A stretch of 64,000 bases of DNA. It comes from Pithys albifrons albifrons. Lineage: Eukaryota > Chordata > Aves > Passeriformes > Thamnophilidae. Below, in pieces: positions 43,984-55,080 of this stretch. The number at the start of each line of letters is the position of its first letter. The stretch's first letter is position 1. A program made the position numbers and the translations under genes. The notes under the pieces are model-generated. The model did not search any database. It was not told where the DNA came from and worked only from the letters and a program-made list of their open reading frames with translations. The DNA lies in assembly GCF_047495875.1 (NCBI RefSeq), contig NC_092486.1, positions 3,904,195 through 3,968,194 on the forward strand, in the 5' to 3' direction.

Positions 43984-45372
43984 CTCAGTGCTGGCATTGG
44001 TGCTTCAGGGTGTGATCCCACAGGAGAACACGGATATTTGGGAAGGACGGTGAGTCTTTCCCAAAGCACATCCCCCCTTTTGGAGACATGTGAAGATTTG
44101 GAGCAGATTTAGGCCAGCTTGGATGGAGAAGCAACTCCAGGACCACCATCCCCAAGCTGCTCCACCCCATCCTTCCTCTGCCTTGATAATGCAGTGGGAA
44201 TTTGGGCTCCAGGCCATGCAGCACCCCAGGGTTTATCCCCAGAGCTCTGTTACTCCCTGCCCCTCTCCACGGCATCTTCCTGCTCCTTCCCACACGTATT
44301 TTACATTCCCTGCACCACCCAGTGCGATGAGCCCGATAGATATTTATATGTTTATCACAGATGGCCTCGGTTTCCAACCCAACCACGCTGCAGTCACAAG
44401 GAATGTATTAATAATTACACAGCACAAAGTGATAATTGCTTCCAAAGCAGTGTGAGGCAGGTCTTTTGTCTCTCCTGCTCTGGTGAGACAGTTATTTCAC
44501 CAGCGACAGGGAAAGTCAACAAGTGTCAACTGTGGTGCTTAATTCCTGAGCCAATAGCATTTATTAAAATCGCTAATGAATCTAATAATTAAACACATAA
44601 ATATAAGTTACCTCAGGTATTAAATCTAATTATTGGGCCGGCGAAAATCAATTTTTGTGCATATGCATAATAACACATGGGCAAAGTTAATTAGAAATGT
44701 CCAGATCAATATTTGAATAATTCTTAACCAGTGGAATCCCTGTCTCAAGAGCAAGTCCAGACGCTGTGAATAAGTTATATTTCAGAAATGAATGCCTCCT
44801 CCTAATGGAGTTTATGCTAGTAAATTAATAATACTCCAGTAAATCTGCAAAATAAATGACAAACCTGTTTGCCTGAACATTGCCCTCAGGGAAATCATTA
44901 ATATCCTTTGTCAGCAGCATCCGAGGTCAGAGCCCAGGCCCTGCTCCAGCTCCAGAGCGCTCCTGCTCCATGGGGAGGCACTTGGAGATGGGGAGAGAGT
45001 CAGGATGGGGCACACAGGGCTCTGCCCCTCATTCCCTGGGGGCTGTTGGGTGGCATTCCAGCGAGTGCCACCTCCCCATGACACTGAGCCACCAGCACTG
45101 CACTGTCTGCCCAGGCTCCTGCAGCCCAGAGAGAGCTCATCCCTCCTTGGCAAAACCCACCAGCAGATTTGTCCCATTGTCTTGGGAATGTGACCATGGG
45201 GAGGTGCAAGAGCTGTGCTGGTGGAAAGCAGGGAAGTTCTGCCCGTGGGTGTGATCTCAGCTCCCAGCACTGCAGCTCCACATTCAGCAGCACTGACTCT
45301 TTGGGAGCTCTCGAGCTCAAGAACTAAAACTCAGCTGGTTTGGAAAGGCAGCTCCTCTGCCTTGCAAAGAGC
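43984..45372. other. single-copy block with strong CNE-like segment
   Basis: No gene seen. About 44500-44870 is long, AT-rich and repeat-free, with CCAAT (44551-44555), TAATTA (44627-44632 and 44688-44693), 'gtgcatatgcataataac' and several AATAAT motifs. It is one of the best candidates in the window for a conserved enhancer, on composition only. Confidence 0.35.
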
Positions 45373-45785
45373 AGGAATGGATTGGGTTGGAAAAGACCTC
45401 TGAGATCATCAAGTCCAACCCTTGATCCAACCCCACTGTGATCACCAGCCCAGGGCACAGAGTGCCCTGGGCTGGTGATCACAGTAGGGTTGGATCAAGA
45501 CGTGGTGGATTCTCCCTCAGTGCCACATCCACAGAATGACAGAATGGATTGGGTTGGAAAAGCCCCCCGAGATCATCAAGTCCAACCCTTGGTCCAACTC
45601 CAGTCCCTTTACCAGGTCATGGCACTCAGTGCCACGGCCAAGCTCAGGTTCAAACCCTCCAGGGATGGGGAATCCACCCCCTCTCTGGGCAGCCCATTCC
45701 AGTGCCTGAGCACTCTCTCTGCAAAGAATTTCTTTCTGCTCTCCAACTTCGGTTTCCCCTGGCAGAGTTTAAGCCCATGCCAGAG
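45373..45785 (-). mobile_element. composite CR1 3' element, minus strand (copy D, truncated)
   Basis: Read on the minus strand: CR1 body from about 45785, tail at about 45560, spacer 'gagaatccaccacgtcttg', hairpin (45421-45499), second CR1 tail to 45373. This is the same tail-hairpin-tail order as 9717-9900 and 57890-58075, but the 5' end is truncated in mid-body. Confidence 0.88.
45421..45499. repeat. near-perfect palindrome, 38-bp arms
   Basis: Arms 45421-45458 and 45462-45499 with spacer 'aga' and one mismatch. Inner stem 'ccagcccagggcac' / 'gtgccctgggctgg'. Confidence 0.95.
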
Positions 45786-45872
45786 CCTCATCCCAATGCT
45801 CTGGGAGGACTTGGGGTGTGGCAGCACTGTGGGGATTTATCCCACTCCCTCCCACCCCTCTCAAACCACAGC

Positions 45873-46033
45873 ATCCATCCATCTATCCATTCATCCCACC
45901 CACCCATCCCTCCATCCATCCACCCATCCCTCCATCCATCCATCCCTCCATCCATCCACCCATCCATCCATCCATCCATCCATCCATCCATCCATCCATC
46001 CATCCATCCATCCATCCATCCATCCATCCATCC
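45873..46033. repeat. (CATC)n tetranucleotide microsatellite
   Basis: Mixed CATC, CACC and CCTC units at 45873-45960, then pure CATC to 46033. It is the same repeat family as 382-752 on the opposite strand. Ile-His-Pro-Ser and Trp-Met-Asp-Gly frames are artefacts. Confidence 0.96.
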
Positions 46034-48239
46034 CCTCCATGGCTCCTCTGACCAGCACAGAGGTGGTTAAAGGGGAAAAGAAACACACACACAAAAACCC
46101 AAACCCATTTATTTTCCCCCGGAGATGCCTCTTCACAGCTTGTTTTCACACAGCGCCAACAGGAGCTGCACCTTTCCCTCTTCCCGGCCGCTCTCGCCTT
46201 GATTATTCATCTCAGCTGAAGGGAGATAAAACAGATGTAAGAGGCGCAGGACTCCACCCCACATCCTAAATCATCCCCTCCCGGCGCTGCTCGCTGGAAC
46301 TGGCGCACCAGTGACTGACTGGGCTCCTCCAGCGCCCTCCTGGCACGGGAGGGGATGGGGGGACTCACCCAGCCCTGGGCGACTCCTTATGGGCAAAGCT
46401 GTGCTTGGAATTACAGCGGGGAAAGCCCTTGGAAAGGAGCTCGGTGGAGATCAATGGCCCGAGTTTGCTGCTTTGCTTTGCTCCAAAGGAAGGGCCGTGT
46501 GGTGGTTTTGAAGTCGCAGCTGACAGGAGGATCTGAGCCAGCCTGGCCCCAGCCTTTCAAGGGATGTGTTTTGTGCAATCACAACTTCAGGGAGATTATT
46601 TCCCATGGAACCCTCTTTTTGCTGTCTCCCCTCCCCACACTGGGAGTGTTCAAACCTCTCTGCAGAACAGTTTTGTAACCCTGGCTGTGCTGAGCAGCAA
46701 AAGGGACCAGCTGAGCCCCAACTGCAGCGTGAAGGTCCCTGTGCTGCCACATCCAGCCCAGGGAACCACAGTGAGCCTGTCCCCACACACAAGGACCTTC
46801 TGCCTTAGAAACCTCGGGGGGAAAAAGAGCTGTCAAGGGAAAATATCACCTCTGCCTTCCCCAAGAGATAAACACCCAGAGAATTGCCTTTATAGCTGTG
46901 CAGAAATCAGTGTGTGGGGGCCCAAAGTCCCACAGCAATGGGATGGGCAGGCTGCAAACAGCATCACCTGGGCTTGTGGGTCACCTCCTGGAGCACTTTC
47001 CCTCTAATTGATATTTATTCAGTTGAAGAATGACACAGCTCATTAGGAAAGAGAGGACAGAAAGTAGAATGAGATGCTGCTAATGGTATAAAGCCATGGA
47101 GAGGGGTGGTGGTTCCCCAGAGCCCTCCTGGCCCACTAAATTGAGAGATATTTGGAGAGTTAAGAGCCTGGAGCAGTTTGCTGAGCAAAGCCACCAGAAA
47201 ATGGGGGTAATCCAGGACTGCTCGCTCTGAAGTGGGTTTTATGTGCTAATCAAAGGCAGAGGCACAGCTGCTCTGGCTCCTGTGCAATTACAGACACAGG
47301 GACAGGTAAGGAAACTGGAAACCCAAAGGACATTCCTGTTGTGGAGTGGGCACTGGAAAAAGGGACCCTCCGGGGAAAGGCAGCTCTTGGAAAGGGCAAG
47401 TTGAGTCCTGAATCAGGAGTTCAGTTGCTGATTTCAGTGGTGGTTAATTTATAAATGATTTATAAAGGCAGAATCTCCACTTCACAGACATGTCAGGCAC
47501 GTTGGAGACACGATGACCAGCGTGTGGCACGTGGCTGGGGGACAGAAGTTGCTGTGCCTCAGTCTACAGAGGCAAATTAAAAAGAAGCCCTAGAGACAGT
47601 GAAGCAGCAGCTTATTGAGCTGTTGGGTTCTGTAGCAATTAATTCTCCATTCATTAAAACGTCTCCTTGTCGTTTGTTTACCCTCCTCGTGCTATTTATA
47701 AATTGGTTCTTAATAAAGTGCAGCGAGGTGTCCCCGGAGCTGCCCCAGGGTGGGGAGGATGGGAGCACATCCCCAGCAGGGACCCACCCAGCTCTCACAG
47801 ACCTCCCCACCTCTTCCTACCACAGGCTCCCTGTCTCTATTTGTTTCTGTCTCTCCTTCCCTCTCCAGGGATAACACCATCTTTCAATCTACTCTGACAC
47901 ATTCGTTTCCTGAGGGCAATTTAAACTGAGAACGATTCCCTGATTGCTCACTTTGCCTCCTCCTCTCTTATTCTGCAGGGTTTTGTTTTTTTTTTTTGAA
48001 GGATCATAAAATAACATGTTTAGAAATAATTGCATGATAGGGATGTTTTCTTGCCATGTGAGTGTTGCTCATTTCCTCTCCAGACACTCTTTTATCAGCA
48101 CATCCGTGTTTGGTTTCCCCCACGGCAGGAGCAGCCTGGGCAGGACTTTGGCATGAAGAGGCTGCTAAAAACTGAGTCAGGACATCAGGGATGGGGATTT
48201 GGGATCAGATTGGAGCCTGTTAAACTCCAAGCATTGAAT
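46034..48239. other. single-copy block with CNE-like segments
   Basis: No gene seen. 46150-46480 is CpG-richer with 'ttgattattcatctcagctg'. 47560-47730 is AT-rich with 'gcaattaattctccattc' and 'gctatttataaattgg'. Both look like candidate regulatory DNA by composition only. A T-run of about 14 lies near 47985. Confidence 0.35.
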
Positions 48240-48535
48240 CATCCCAGAGTGGTTTGGGTTGGAAGGAATTTTAAGGATCATCCAGTCCCACCCCCTGCCA
48301 TGGGCAGGGACACCTTCTACCACCTCAGGTTGCTCCAGCCTGGCCTTGGACACTCCCAGGAATGGCATTAAAAGCATCCAAAGGATTTCTCAGCAGGATC
48401 AGGGAGCTCTGTCCTCCCTGGGCTCCATCCCAGCCATTGTCTGTGTCCAGGCAGACCCAACACAATCCCAAATTAAAGAGGATTTCTGGAGGTGGCAGAG
48501 ACACTGAGCTCTCCCGGGCTGGCACACCCTGCTCA
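48240..48535 (-). mobile_element. CR1-tailed repeat, minus strand (copy 2)
   Basis: 48240-48365 is a reverse-complement CR1 tail ('ggtttgggttggaaggaatt', 'gccatgggcagggacacctt', 'ttggccttggacactccc'). 48366-48535 ('aaaggatttctcagcaggat', 'ggaggtggcagagacact', 'ggctggcacaccctgct') matches 29576-29745. I see no tRNA-like promoter boxes at its 5' side. Confidence 0.7.
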
Positions 48536-50194
48536 CTTCACCACAACATCAATTCTGCTCAAGAGCTCAAGAGTGTTTCTATTTAGTTGTAAATTTATAT
48601 GTATTAGATTATACATTGCAAGTGCAAATAAATTCCATGTATTACCCAAAAGCCACTTGATTCCGTCCTCGATAACGAGCAGGTGCACTTGGAGGCAATT
48701 CACACCATCAGACACAGGAATTATGAACAGGGCTGTGGTTTTCCTGTTCCTCCTTTTTATTTTAACCTTTTACAGGCCACCTGGATGCCATCACATCTCA
48801 AATAAATACCCCCTGCCAGAGCCATCATGTAACTCATTATGGCACCCACAACACACGTGGACAAGGTTCAGGTAACTGAAGATATTTATGGCAGGTCCTA
48901 CTGTTTCTTAGAAAAATATTGATTTGTTAACACCAGAATGACCATGTGACCATTAAATCAGCCTGATCTGTTGTGTGTTCGCTGGGATTAGAAAAAAAAA
49001 CAGGTTTATTTTTAACATTATTTAATTTATTTTCAAACCAGAGGGGTGAGGGAAAAGCACATCCATGGCAAACACTCCGTGTTCCTGGAGCTGGATCTGC
49101 AAAGCTCAGCCCAGACCTCTCTGCTGCTCCAACAGCCAAGCAGGGACTGATTATTCTGTTCCCTTAATCTGCTGTAGATCAGGAGTGAGTGTCCCCAGTC
49201 GGGCCAGGAATGGTGTGACTGGGAGAGCTGGAGGCAGAGTCACACCGTGCTGGTCATTAGAGCATCCCTGATTTATGGGGCTGATCCTTCCCTCCCCTCC
49301 CTGCAGCCACACACAGTAACCTTGGGAGGGCAATGCCATCATCCTGGATTTATGCAGCTCGAGGGGAGGGGGGAATCTGTCCCACTTGGCATTATTTCAG
49401 AGGTGGGGGGAGACAAAGGACTTTTGAACTGCTAAAACAGGGTTTGCAGTTCATTATTCCTGTGTTAAGGCCTCAGGTACAAGCCCAGGCAGCCATGGTT
49501 GTATTTTTTTCTTTTAAAGAAATACAACTTTCTTATTTTTTTTTATTGGTGGCTTGCTTTTCATTTTATACCCTTTCCCCTTGCTTGAAATGAGAAAAAT
49601 GAGTCTCCGCCACAGGCTCTAAAGTTTATACTCCCTCACTATCTCCTGCCTTATCTAATGCCAAGGCAGGAAGCAGAGGGAGACCGGGCAGCACCGAAGA
49701 TTATGCCATAAAACCTGGAGATAAGGGCAGGGACCAGCCTGGGGGGATAGGGAAGAACCTGCCTCCCTTTCTGCCTCCCTCCTCCTCCTCCCTCCCCTTC
49801 AAAGCCAGCCCTTCAATCAATCCCTCAGTGCTGTGAATTCCTTGCCTTAAAATTTGATAACCAGGCCCATGTTTTGCTTTGGAGATTGGGCTGGGGGGAT
49901 GCCCAGGGGGAGCAGCCCCAGGGTTTGGGAACAGCACCAGCATCCCCCTTGATCCTGATCCACAGGACTGCTTTGCATGGCTGCATTTCTTGGCTGGTTG
50001 GAATAACCCAGCTGAGAGATCATAAAAGTCTCCAGCAAACATCACAGGCTGCCTATTGATCTCTAGTTGTTCTCCTCAAACATAATTACTCTCCTTGGTT
50101 AAGCATTTTCGGCCCCCTGTGCCAGGGCAGGAAGGCAAAGCACCACCCCAGGGGCAGCAATGCCCTCAGGGACTCCATTGCCTTGGGAAAACAT
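48536..50194. other. single-copy non-coding block
   Basis: No gene recognised. AT-rich at 48570-48650 and 48995-49035, with T-rich runs at 49500-49545. Confidence 0.4.
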
Positions 50195-50292
50195 GGGATC
50201 CTCTAGGCTGGAAAAGACCTTTAGGATCATCAGGTTCAACCCTTAACCCAGCACTGCCAAGGCCACCACTCCCCCATGTCCTGAGGTGTCAC
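50195..50292 (-). mobile_element. CR1 3' tail, minus strand
   Basis: 'ctggaaaagacctttaggat', 'catcaggttcaacccttaac' and 'ccagcactgccaaggccacc', the same subfamily as 41998-42465 and 61038-61140. Confidence 0.85.
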
Positions 50293-50654
50293 ACCTGCAG
50301 GGTTTGGGGCTGGGGAGGGCAGAGCGGTGGGGACAGAGACTCGTCCTGGGAGGGAGGACAGCAGAAGGACACGGAGTGGGATTAGCTCAGCCTGCATTTA
50401 CTGCTCAGCTCTCGGGATCAGAGATAGCAGCGGCTGCTGCCCGAGGTGCTGAACAGCAGCACATCCTGCAAGCCCTTTCTCACCCAGGAAATCCTGCCTC
50501 CCAAGGACGGGGGGGCACCGTGGGCACGGAGGGGGCAAGAGGAGTGATTAACCCTGAGGGCAGGGGCTGCTGCAGCATCGCAGGGCTGAGCCCCCCGAAT
50601 GCTGCTGGGGCAGCAGGACCAGGGCAGGGCTTGGCCCCCTGTGCTGGGCACTGC
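50293..50654. other. single-copy non-coding sequence
   Basis: GC-rich unique interval. No gene recognised. Confidence 0.4.
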
Positions 50655-51190
50655 TGGAACGGAGCTGGGAAGGGGCTGGAGCAGCAGGAGCAGCTGAGGG
50701 AGCTGGGGGGGCTCAGCCTGGAGAAAAGGAGGCTCAGGGGGGACCTTCTGGCTCTGCAATCCCTGCCAGGAGGGGGGAGCTTGGGGAGGAGTGGGGGGGG
50801 TGGGGAGGTGAGGTTGTGCTCTGCTCCAGGAACAGGGACAGGAGGAGAGGAAATGCCTCAAGCTGGGCCAGGAGAGGGTCAGGTTGGACATGAGGAGGAA
50901 TTTCTTCCTGGAAAGGGTGTTTGGACATTAGAAGGGAGGTTTGGAGTGCCCAGCTCTGGAGGTGCCCAAGGCAGGACTGGCCATGGCACTCAGTGCTGTG
51001 GGCTGGGGGGCTTTTCCAAGGTGGGCATCGGGCACAGGGTGGGCTCCAAGGGCTGGGAGGGCTTTTCCAAGGTGGGCATCAGGCACAGGGTGGGCTCCAA
51101 GGGCTGGGAGGGCTTTTCCAAGGTGGGCATCGGTCACAGGGTGGGCTCTGTGGGCTGGAAGGGCTTTTCCAGCCTGGATGGTTCTGTGGT
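50655..51190 (+). mobile_element. CR1 LINE 3' fragment with three-unit tail array
   Basis: 'gctgagggagctgggggggc' and 'tcagcctggagaaaaggagg', then the 3' body ('gacatgaggaggaatttctt', 'gaggtgcccaaggcaggact'), then three 51-bp units of the array type (about 51010-51160) and a degenerate end 'ggatggttctgtgg'. It is the intermediate in the 1-3-13 unit series. Part of a 332-codon frame (50286-51284) lies across it and is rejected. Confidence 0.9.
51010..51160. repeat. 51-bp x 3 CR1-tail minisatellite
   Basis: Units start 'aaggtgggcatcgggcacag'; variants are 'catcaggcac' and 'catcggtcac'. They are homologous to the 39249-39925 array in inverse orientation. Confidence 0.93.
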
Positions 51191-52357
51191 GTTGCATAAA
51201 CCCAGAGGATACAGGCAGTCCTTGCTCACCTGCTGGATGTGGGCCATGGGACTGCCTGGATTTACATGGATTGAGTTGGGATGATGTTCAAGGATCTGCT
51301 GGGGGCTCCTCCCCACAAGTCCCTGCAGAGCTCAGTGCCCAAAGCCGAGGCTGAACACCCACAGCCCCCCTGACACCGAGGCTGTCGAGCTAATTAACAC
51401 CCTTCATCTCAGCGTGGATGCTACTTAAGAAATGCCAAAGGCAGCAGGGCCTGCCCCCAGGAAAGGAACGAAGCAATTAGAAGGGGAAAGAGCAGCCAGG
51501 CTAAATAGCAACAAGACGCAGGAGTTTGAACCACGCAGGAGTTTTTCAGTGGCACCGGAATCCTGAGCCAAGGGCAGGTGGCACAGAGAGGGGGAGGCTA
51601 AAGGAGGAACAGCCAAAGGCACAGAAACAATTAGTGACAAAAGTGCCTGGGAGGAGGGAAAAAGGGATTTGGTGTCTCTACTGGCCTGACAGAATAAAGG
51701 GAGTTGCTGAGAACAGATTTCCAGAGAGAAGAGAGAAAATACCGGGAGTGATTTCAGGAGTAGACGAGGATGCACTGAGTGAGTGGGACCAGGTGCTTCT
51801 GCCTGCTGGCTGTGCTGCTGAATCCAGGTCTGGAAAAGGAGGAGTAGGGAAGAATCCTGCCCAGCCTGCTTGTCCCTGGCACCGGCGCTGTGGGCTCTGA
51901 CATGGGAAGGAGCTCCATGTGCTGGAGGGACGCGTGGGAGGGCAGAGTTCGCAGGGACAGGTGCTCAGGCGTGTGCACACACACACACATGAGCTCCACA
52001 CACGAGCTCGCTGCCTGCTGGGTTTGGAAAAGTGGCTTTGCAAACATTTTTGGGTGTATAAAGCAGCCCGTTTGTTCCAGCAGCGGGAGGAGAAGCGGTC
52101 CGGGGTGCAGTGCCCTGTTCTGCCCCCGGGGCTCCTCATGTCCTCACCCAGCCTGAGCCCTGCGCGGTGCCACATCCTGGCGGGCACGGGGCAGCAGCCA
52201 GGGAGCCCAGAATTCCCGAAAATCCCGGGCTGGCCGTGCCGGAGCTGCGGCACAGATTAGCATTGCCATCTAGTGGGGTCTCGTCATTGCCCATGGAAAT
52301 CCTGCACATCGTACGGAACCCACCGCCCCCTGCGCTGCTTCCATCGCTCCCTGCCGG
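51191..52357. other. single-copy block, CpG-richer at 3' end
   Basis: No gene recognised. A short (CA)n run lies at 51975-51989. 52080-52345 has more CpG than its surroundings and carries a CTCF-like site. Confidence 0.4.
52265..52276 (-). promoter_or_regulatory. candidate CTCF binding site
   Basis: GCCATCTAGTGG on plus, i.e. CCACTAGATGGC on minus, is an exact match to the published CTCF core CCASYAGRKGGC. It lies in a CpG-richer unique stretch, 80 bp before a GC-rich minisatellite. By orientation the motif points toward lower coordinates. A 12-bp degenerate match can occur by chance, so this is a candidate only. Confidence 0.4.
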
Positions 52358-52655
52358 CCCCGGGAAGGAGGATTTGCTGGAATGGGGATGGATTCCCTAT
52401 GCTCCGGCCCCGGGAAGGTGGTTTTGCTGGAATGGGGATGGATTCCCTGTACTCTGGCCCCGGGAAGGGAGGTTTTCTGGAATGGGGATGGATTCCCTGT
52501 GCTCCGGCCCCGGGTTTGTGGAATGGGGATGGATTCTCTGCACTCGGGCCCCGGGAAGGAGCTTTTGCTGGAATGGGGATGGATTCCCTGCACTCCGGCC
52601 CCGGAAAGGAGGATTTGCTGGAATGGGGATGGATTCCCTGTGCTCCAGACCCTCC
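52358..52655. repeat. 50-bp x ~6 minisatellite with CCCCGGG
   Basis: Units start 'ccccgggaaggaggatttgc' and continue 'tggaatggggatggattccc' plus tatgctccgg. The fourth unit is about 15 bp shorter ('ccccgggtttgtggaatgg'). Strand-symmetric open frames are repeat readings. Confidence 0.93.
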
Positions 52656-53023
52656 CAGCCCCCGGGATGCTGTTCCTTGTCGCAGCCACAGGAGCTGGAA
52701 GCAAAGCCTCAGTCAGTTTTTGTTCTCTCCATCCCTGCAGTCTTGTTTTCTACACAAATCTCGCCCTTCTCCATCTCCTTTGAATTGGCAGGAAGAAGGC
52801 AGAGGTCGGGCTTTGCCCCTGGCAGTGATGGAGCCCAATTGTTTGGCTGTTCCCCTCCAGGCAGAGCACACAGACACCTTCGGTTTCCTCGAAAAAAGAC
52901 ATCACTGAGTTAAACTCGGGGCAATGAGACACCAAATTCCCTCCCAGGGCACCGAGGGCACGATTCAAAGGGGCCCTTCAGCTGCCTGAGCTTGGATGAC
53001 AAAGCCCTTGTGCACAAGGCCTG
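52656..53023. other. single-copy non-coding sequence
   Basis: No gene or repeat recognised. Confidence 0.4.
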
Positions 53024-53115
53024 GATCCTGTCACAGACAAGGAGCTGAGGTTCACAAAAAGGGGAATAACTTGTCCCAGGGCGCAAGTGACAAGGCCACA
53101 TCTTGCAACCCAACA
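53024..53115 (-). mobile_element. probable ancient MIR SINE remnant
   Basis: 'cacagacaaggagctgaggt', 'aggggaataacttgtcccag' and 'caagtgacaaggccacatct' follow, in order and spacing, the reverse complement of the MIR core: a dagatgaggaaactgagg-like block, then taacttgcccaaggtcacac-like, then the tggcagagctgggattcgaa-like block. It is strongly diverged, as expected for an amniote-age element. Confidence 0.45.
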
Positions 53116-54895
53116 AAAGCACTCACAGCCACCAACCACATCCAGCAGGCTGAGCATCCCCATGGGCTGCAGGATGAGATGCCACCCCCTCAAACCCCAG
53201 TGCTGGGGGGTGAATGGGAAGTTATTCTTTCCCCACACCTCATAATTCTGTGGATAAACAGCTTTTCTTCACAGGGCTGGGAAAGCAAAGCAGCAGAGCC
53301 TGGACAGGCACTGGGCACCCGAGGAAACTGCTTGTGATGGGCAATAAATGTTTCAGCACAGAGCAAGCTGAGGAAGAAAGGCAGCACAGGGAGCAGGAGA
53401 GCTCTGATTGCCATCCAGCTCCCTCTAAATCATTCATGTCCCTCCCTGCCTACTCCAGGAAGACCCAATTAGCAACATTTTCTTCTAAACACTGAGATAT
53501 ATGAAACTTTTTGTTGGGAGGAGGAGAGGAGCAGGTTGTCTTTGGCCAGCACTCCATACCCAAAGTCCCCAGATGGGTCCACAAAGCTCCTGGTTCAGCT
53601 TGGAGAGGGCAAAGCTGAGGCTCTGGGGGTGCCAAACCCCCCTGGCCCAGGCTTGGGAAAGGGCAAGGAGTGACAAATGCCAGAACACCTTCAGCAGAGC
53701 CAGACCCAACACAGCTGTAGCACAACAGCAACGTCAGCACTGCTCAGAATTGAAATTTTCCAAATGTGCATTTAATTTGGAATTAATGGGATGATTCCCC
53801 CTCTCCCCCCTTCCCCCCCAAGTTAATTGAAAGGACAAAAAATGATTATTAAACACAGCTTTGTGTCTGAGCTTTGACAACTAGGTAGTAAATATCCATC
53901 CAGCACATGGCTGCTAATTCCCAATAAATATGTTTCTTTCAATAACCAGCTGGTTTTAATTTAACAAACAAATAGCTGTCTGGTAAAATCTGAATTAATT
54001 GAGTGTTGAGAGACCTTAATGGAAAATAGCAGTTGTGTCTCAGCCCCCACCACTGGCCTGGGCAACCTCCCCAACCCAGAGTGGGGGGGATGGTGCTGGT
54101 AACATTTAGTGAAGCCCAAAAATGCTTTTTCCCTCATTTTTGGCTGCTCCAGGGTGATGATATTAATAAATTAACACTTTATCTGCACAGCATCTTCCCT
54201 GCTTGGGATGCCAGGCAACAACTTCAACCAAAAAGAAACAGAAAAGCCAATTCCCAAATCTGCCTTTTCCAATCTGTGCCCCTTCATCTCTCCTGTGGAG
54301 CAGCAAACCCCACGGAGCCTTTTCCCCTCTGTTTCCTAAAGCAGGTTGCCAAGAGCTGAGAAACAGCCACCGAGGTGCCCAGAGGGTGCTTTGCACAAGA
54401 ATTCCACCTGGAGGAGTGATCTGGGAAGGAGAAATTCAGTCAGTCTGTTGCAGGGACAGCAGGGACCTCCCTGCCCTGTATCCCTCCTGCTCCCAGCCCT
54501 GGAAATTTCCTTCCTGAAGTAAATGCTTTAAAAAAACAATAATAAAGTGACCCCATCAACTGAGGGGAATGGAGGGAAAGTGGCCCAAAATATCCCTGGG
54601 GGGGAGCTGGGCAGTCCAGCCATGCTGCAATCACACCAAATCCAGACCCTCCTCCCTGGCAAGGACGGGCTCTGCCTTTGGGTTGTTGTTCTGGATTTGA
54701 GTTATTACAACAAATTTCGGTGCCTTTCAGGTGTCCAGCAGTGCCTGGTGTCACTCAGGAGCCTCCTTTCAGGGTCTGTATTTGGGGAAAAAAGAGCTGG
54801 ATAGCACAGGATGCAGCCTGGGCACAGAGCTGGGGGCGAGGGATGCCCTGAAAGCTGGGCAGGTGCCAGCCCAGCCTGCAGCTCCTGCACCCAGC
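53116..54895. other. single-copy block with CNE-like segment
   Basis: No gene seen. 53830-54010 is AT-rich and repeat-free with 'gacaactaggtagtaaatat', 'aaccagctggttttaatt' and 'ctgaattaattgagtg'. A candidate conserved element by composition only. Confidence 0.35.
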
Positions 54896-55080
54896 ACAGC
54901 CCCTCATCCCTGGGCATGGGAGAGCCCAGGGCACAGCCCCTCATCCCTGGGCATGGGAGAGCCCAGGGCACAGCCCCTCATCCCTGGGCATGGGAGAGCC
55001 CAGGGCACAGCCCCTCATCCCTGGGCATGGGAGAGCCCAGGGCACAGCCCCTCATCCCTGGGCATGGGAGAGCCCAGGGC
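54896..55080. repeat. 37-bp x 5 perfect minisatellite
   Basis: Five essentially identical tandem copies of 'cacagcccctcatccctggg' + 'catgggagagcccaggg', the last partial copy diverging into 'cacagccctggggggc'. Uniformity suggests recent origin. Confidence 0.97.

Noticed and set aside
54896..55080. Regular direct repeats that could be mistaken for a CRISPR array (also 8054-8257)
   Set aside because: Units are directly adjacent without unique spacers, and the genome is avian.
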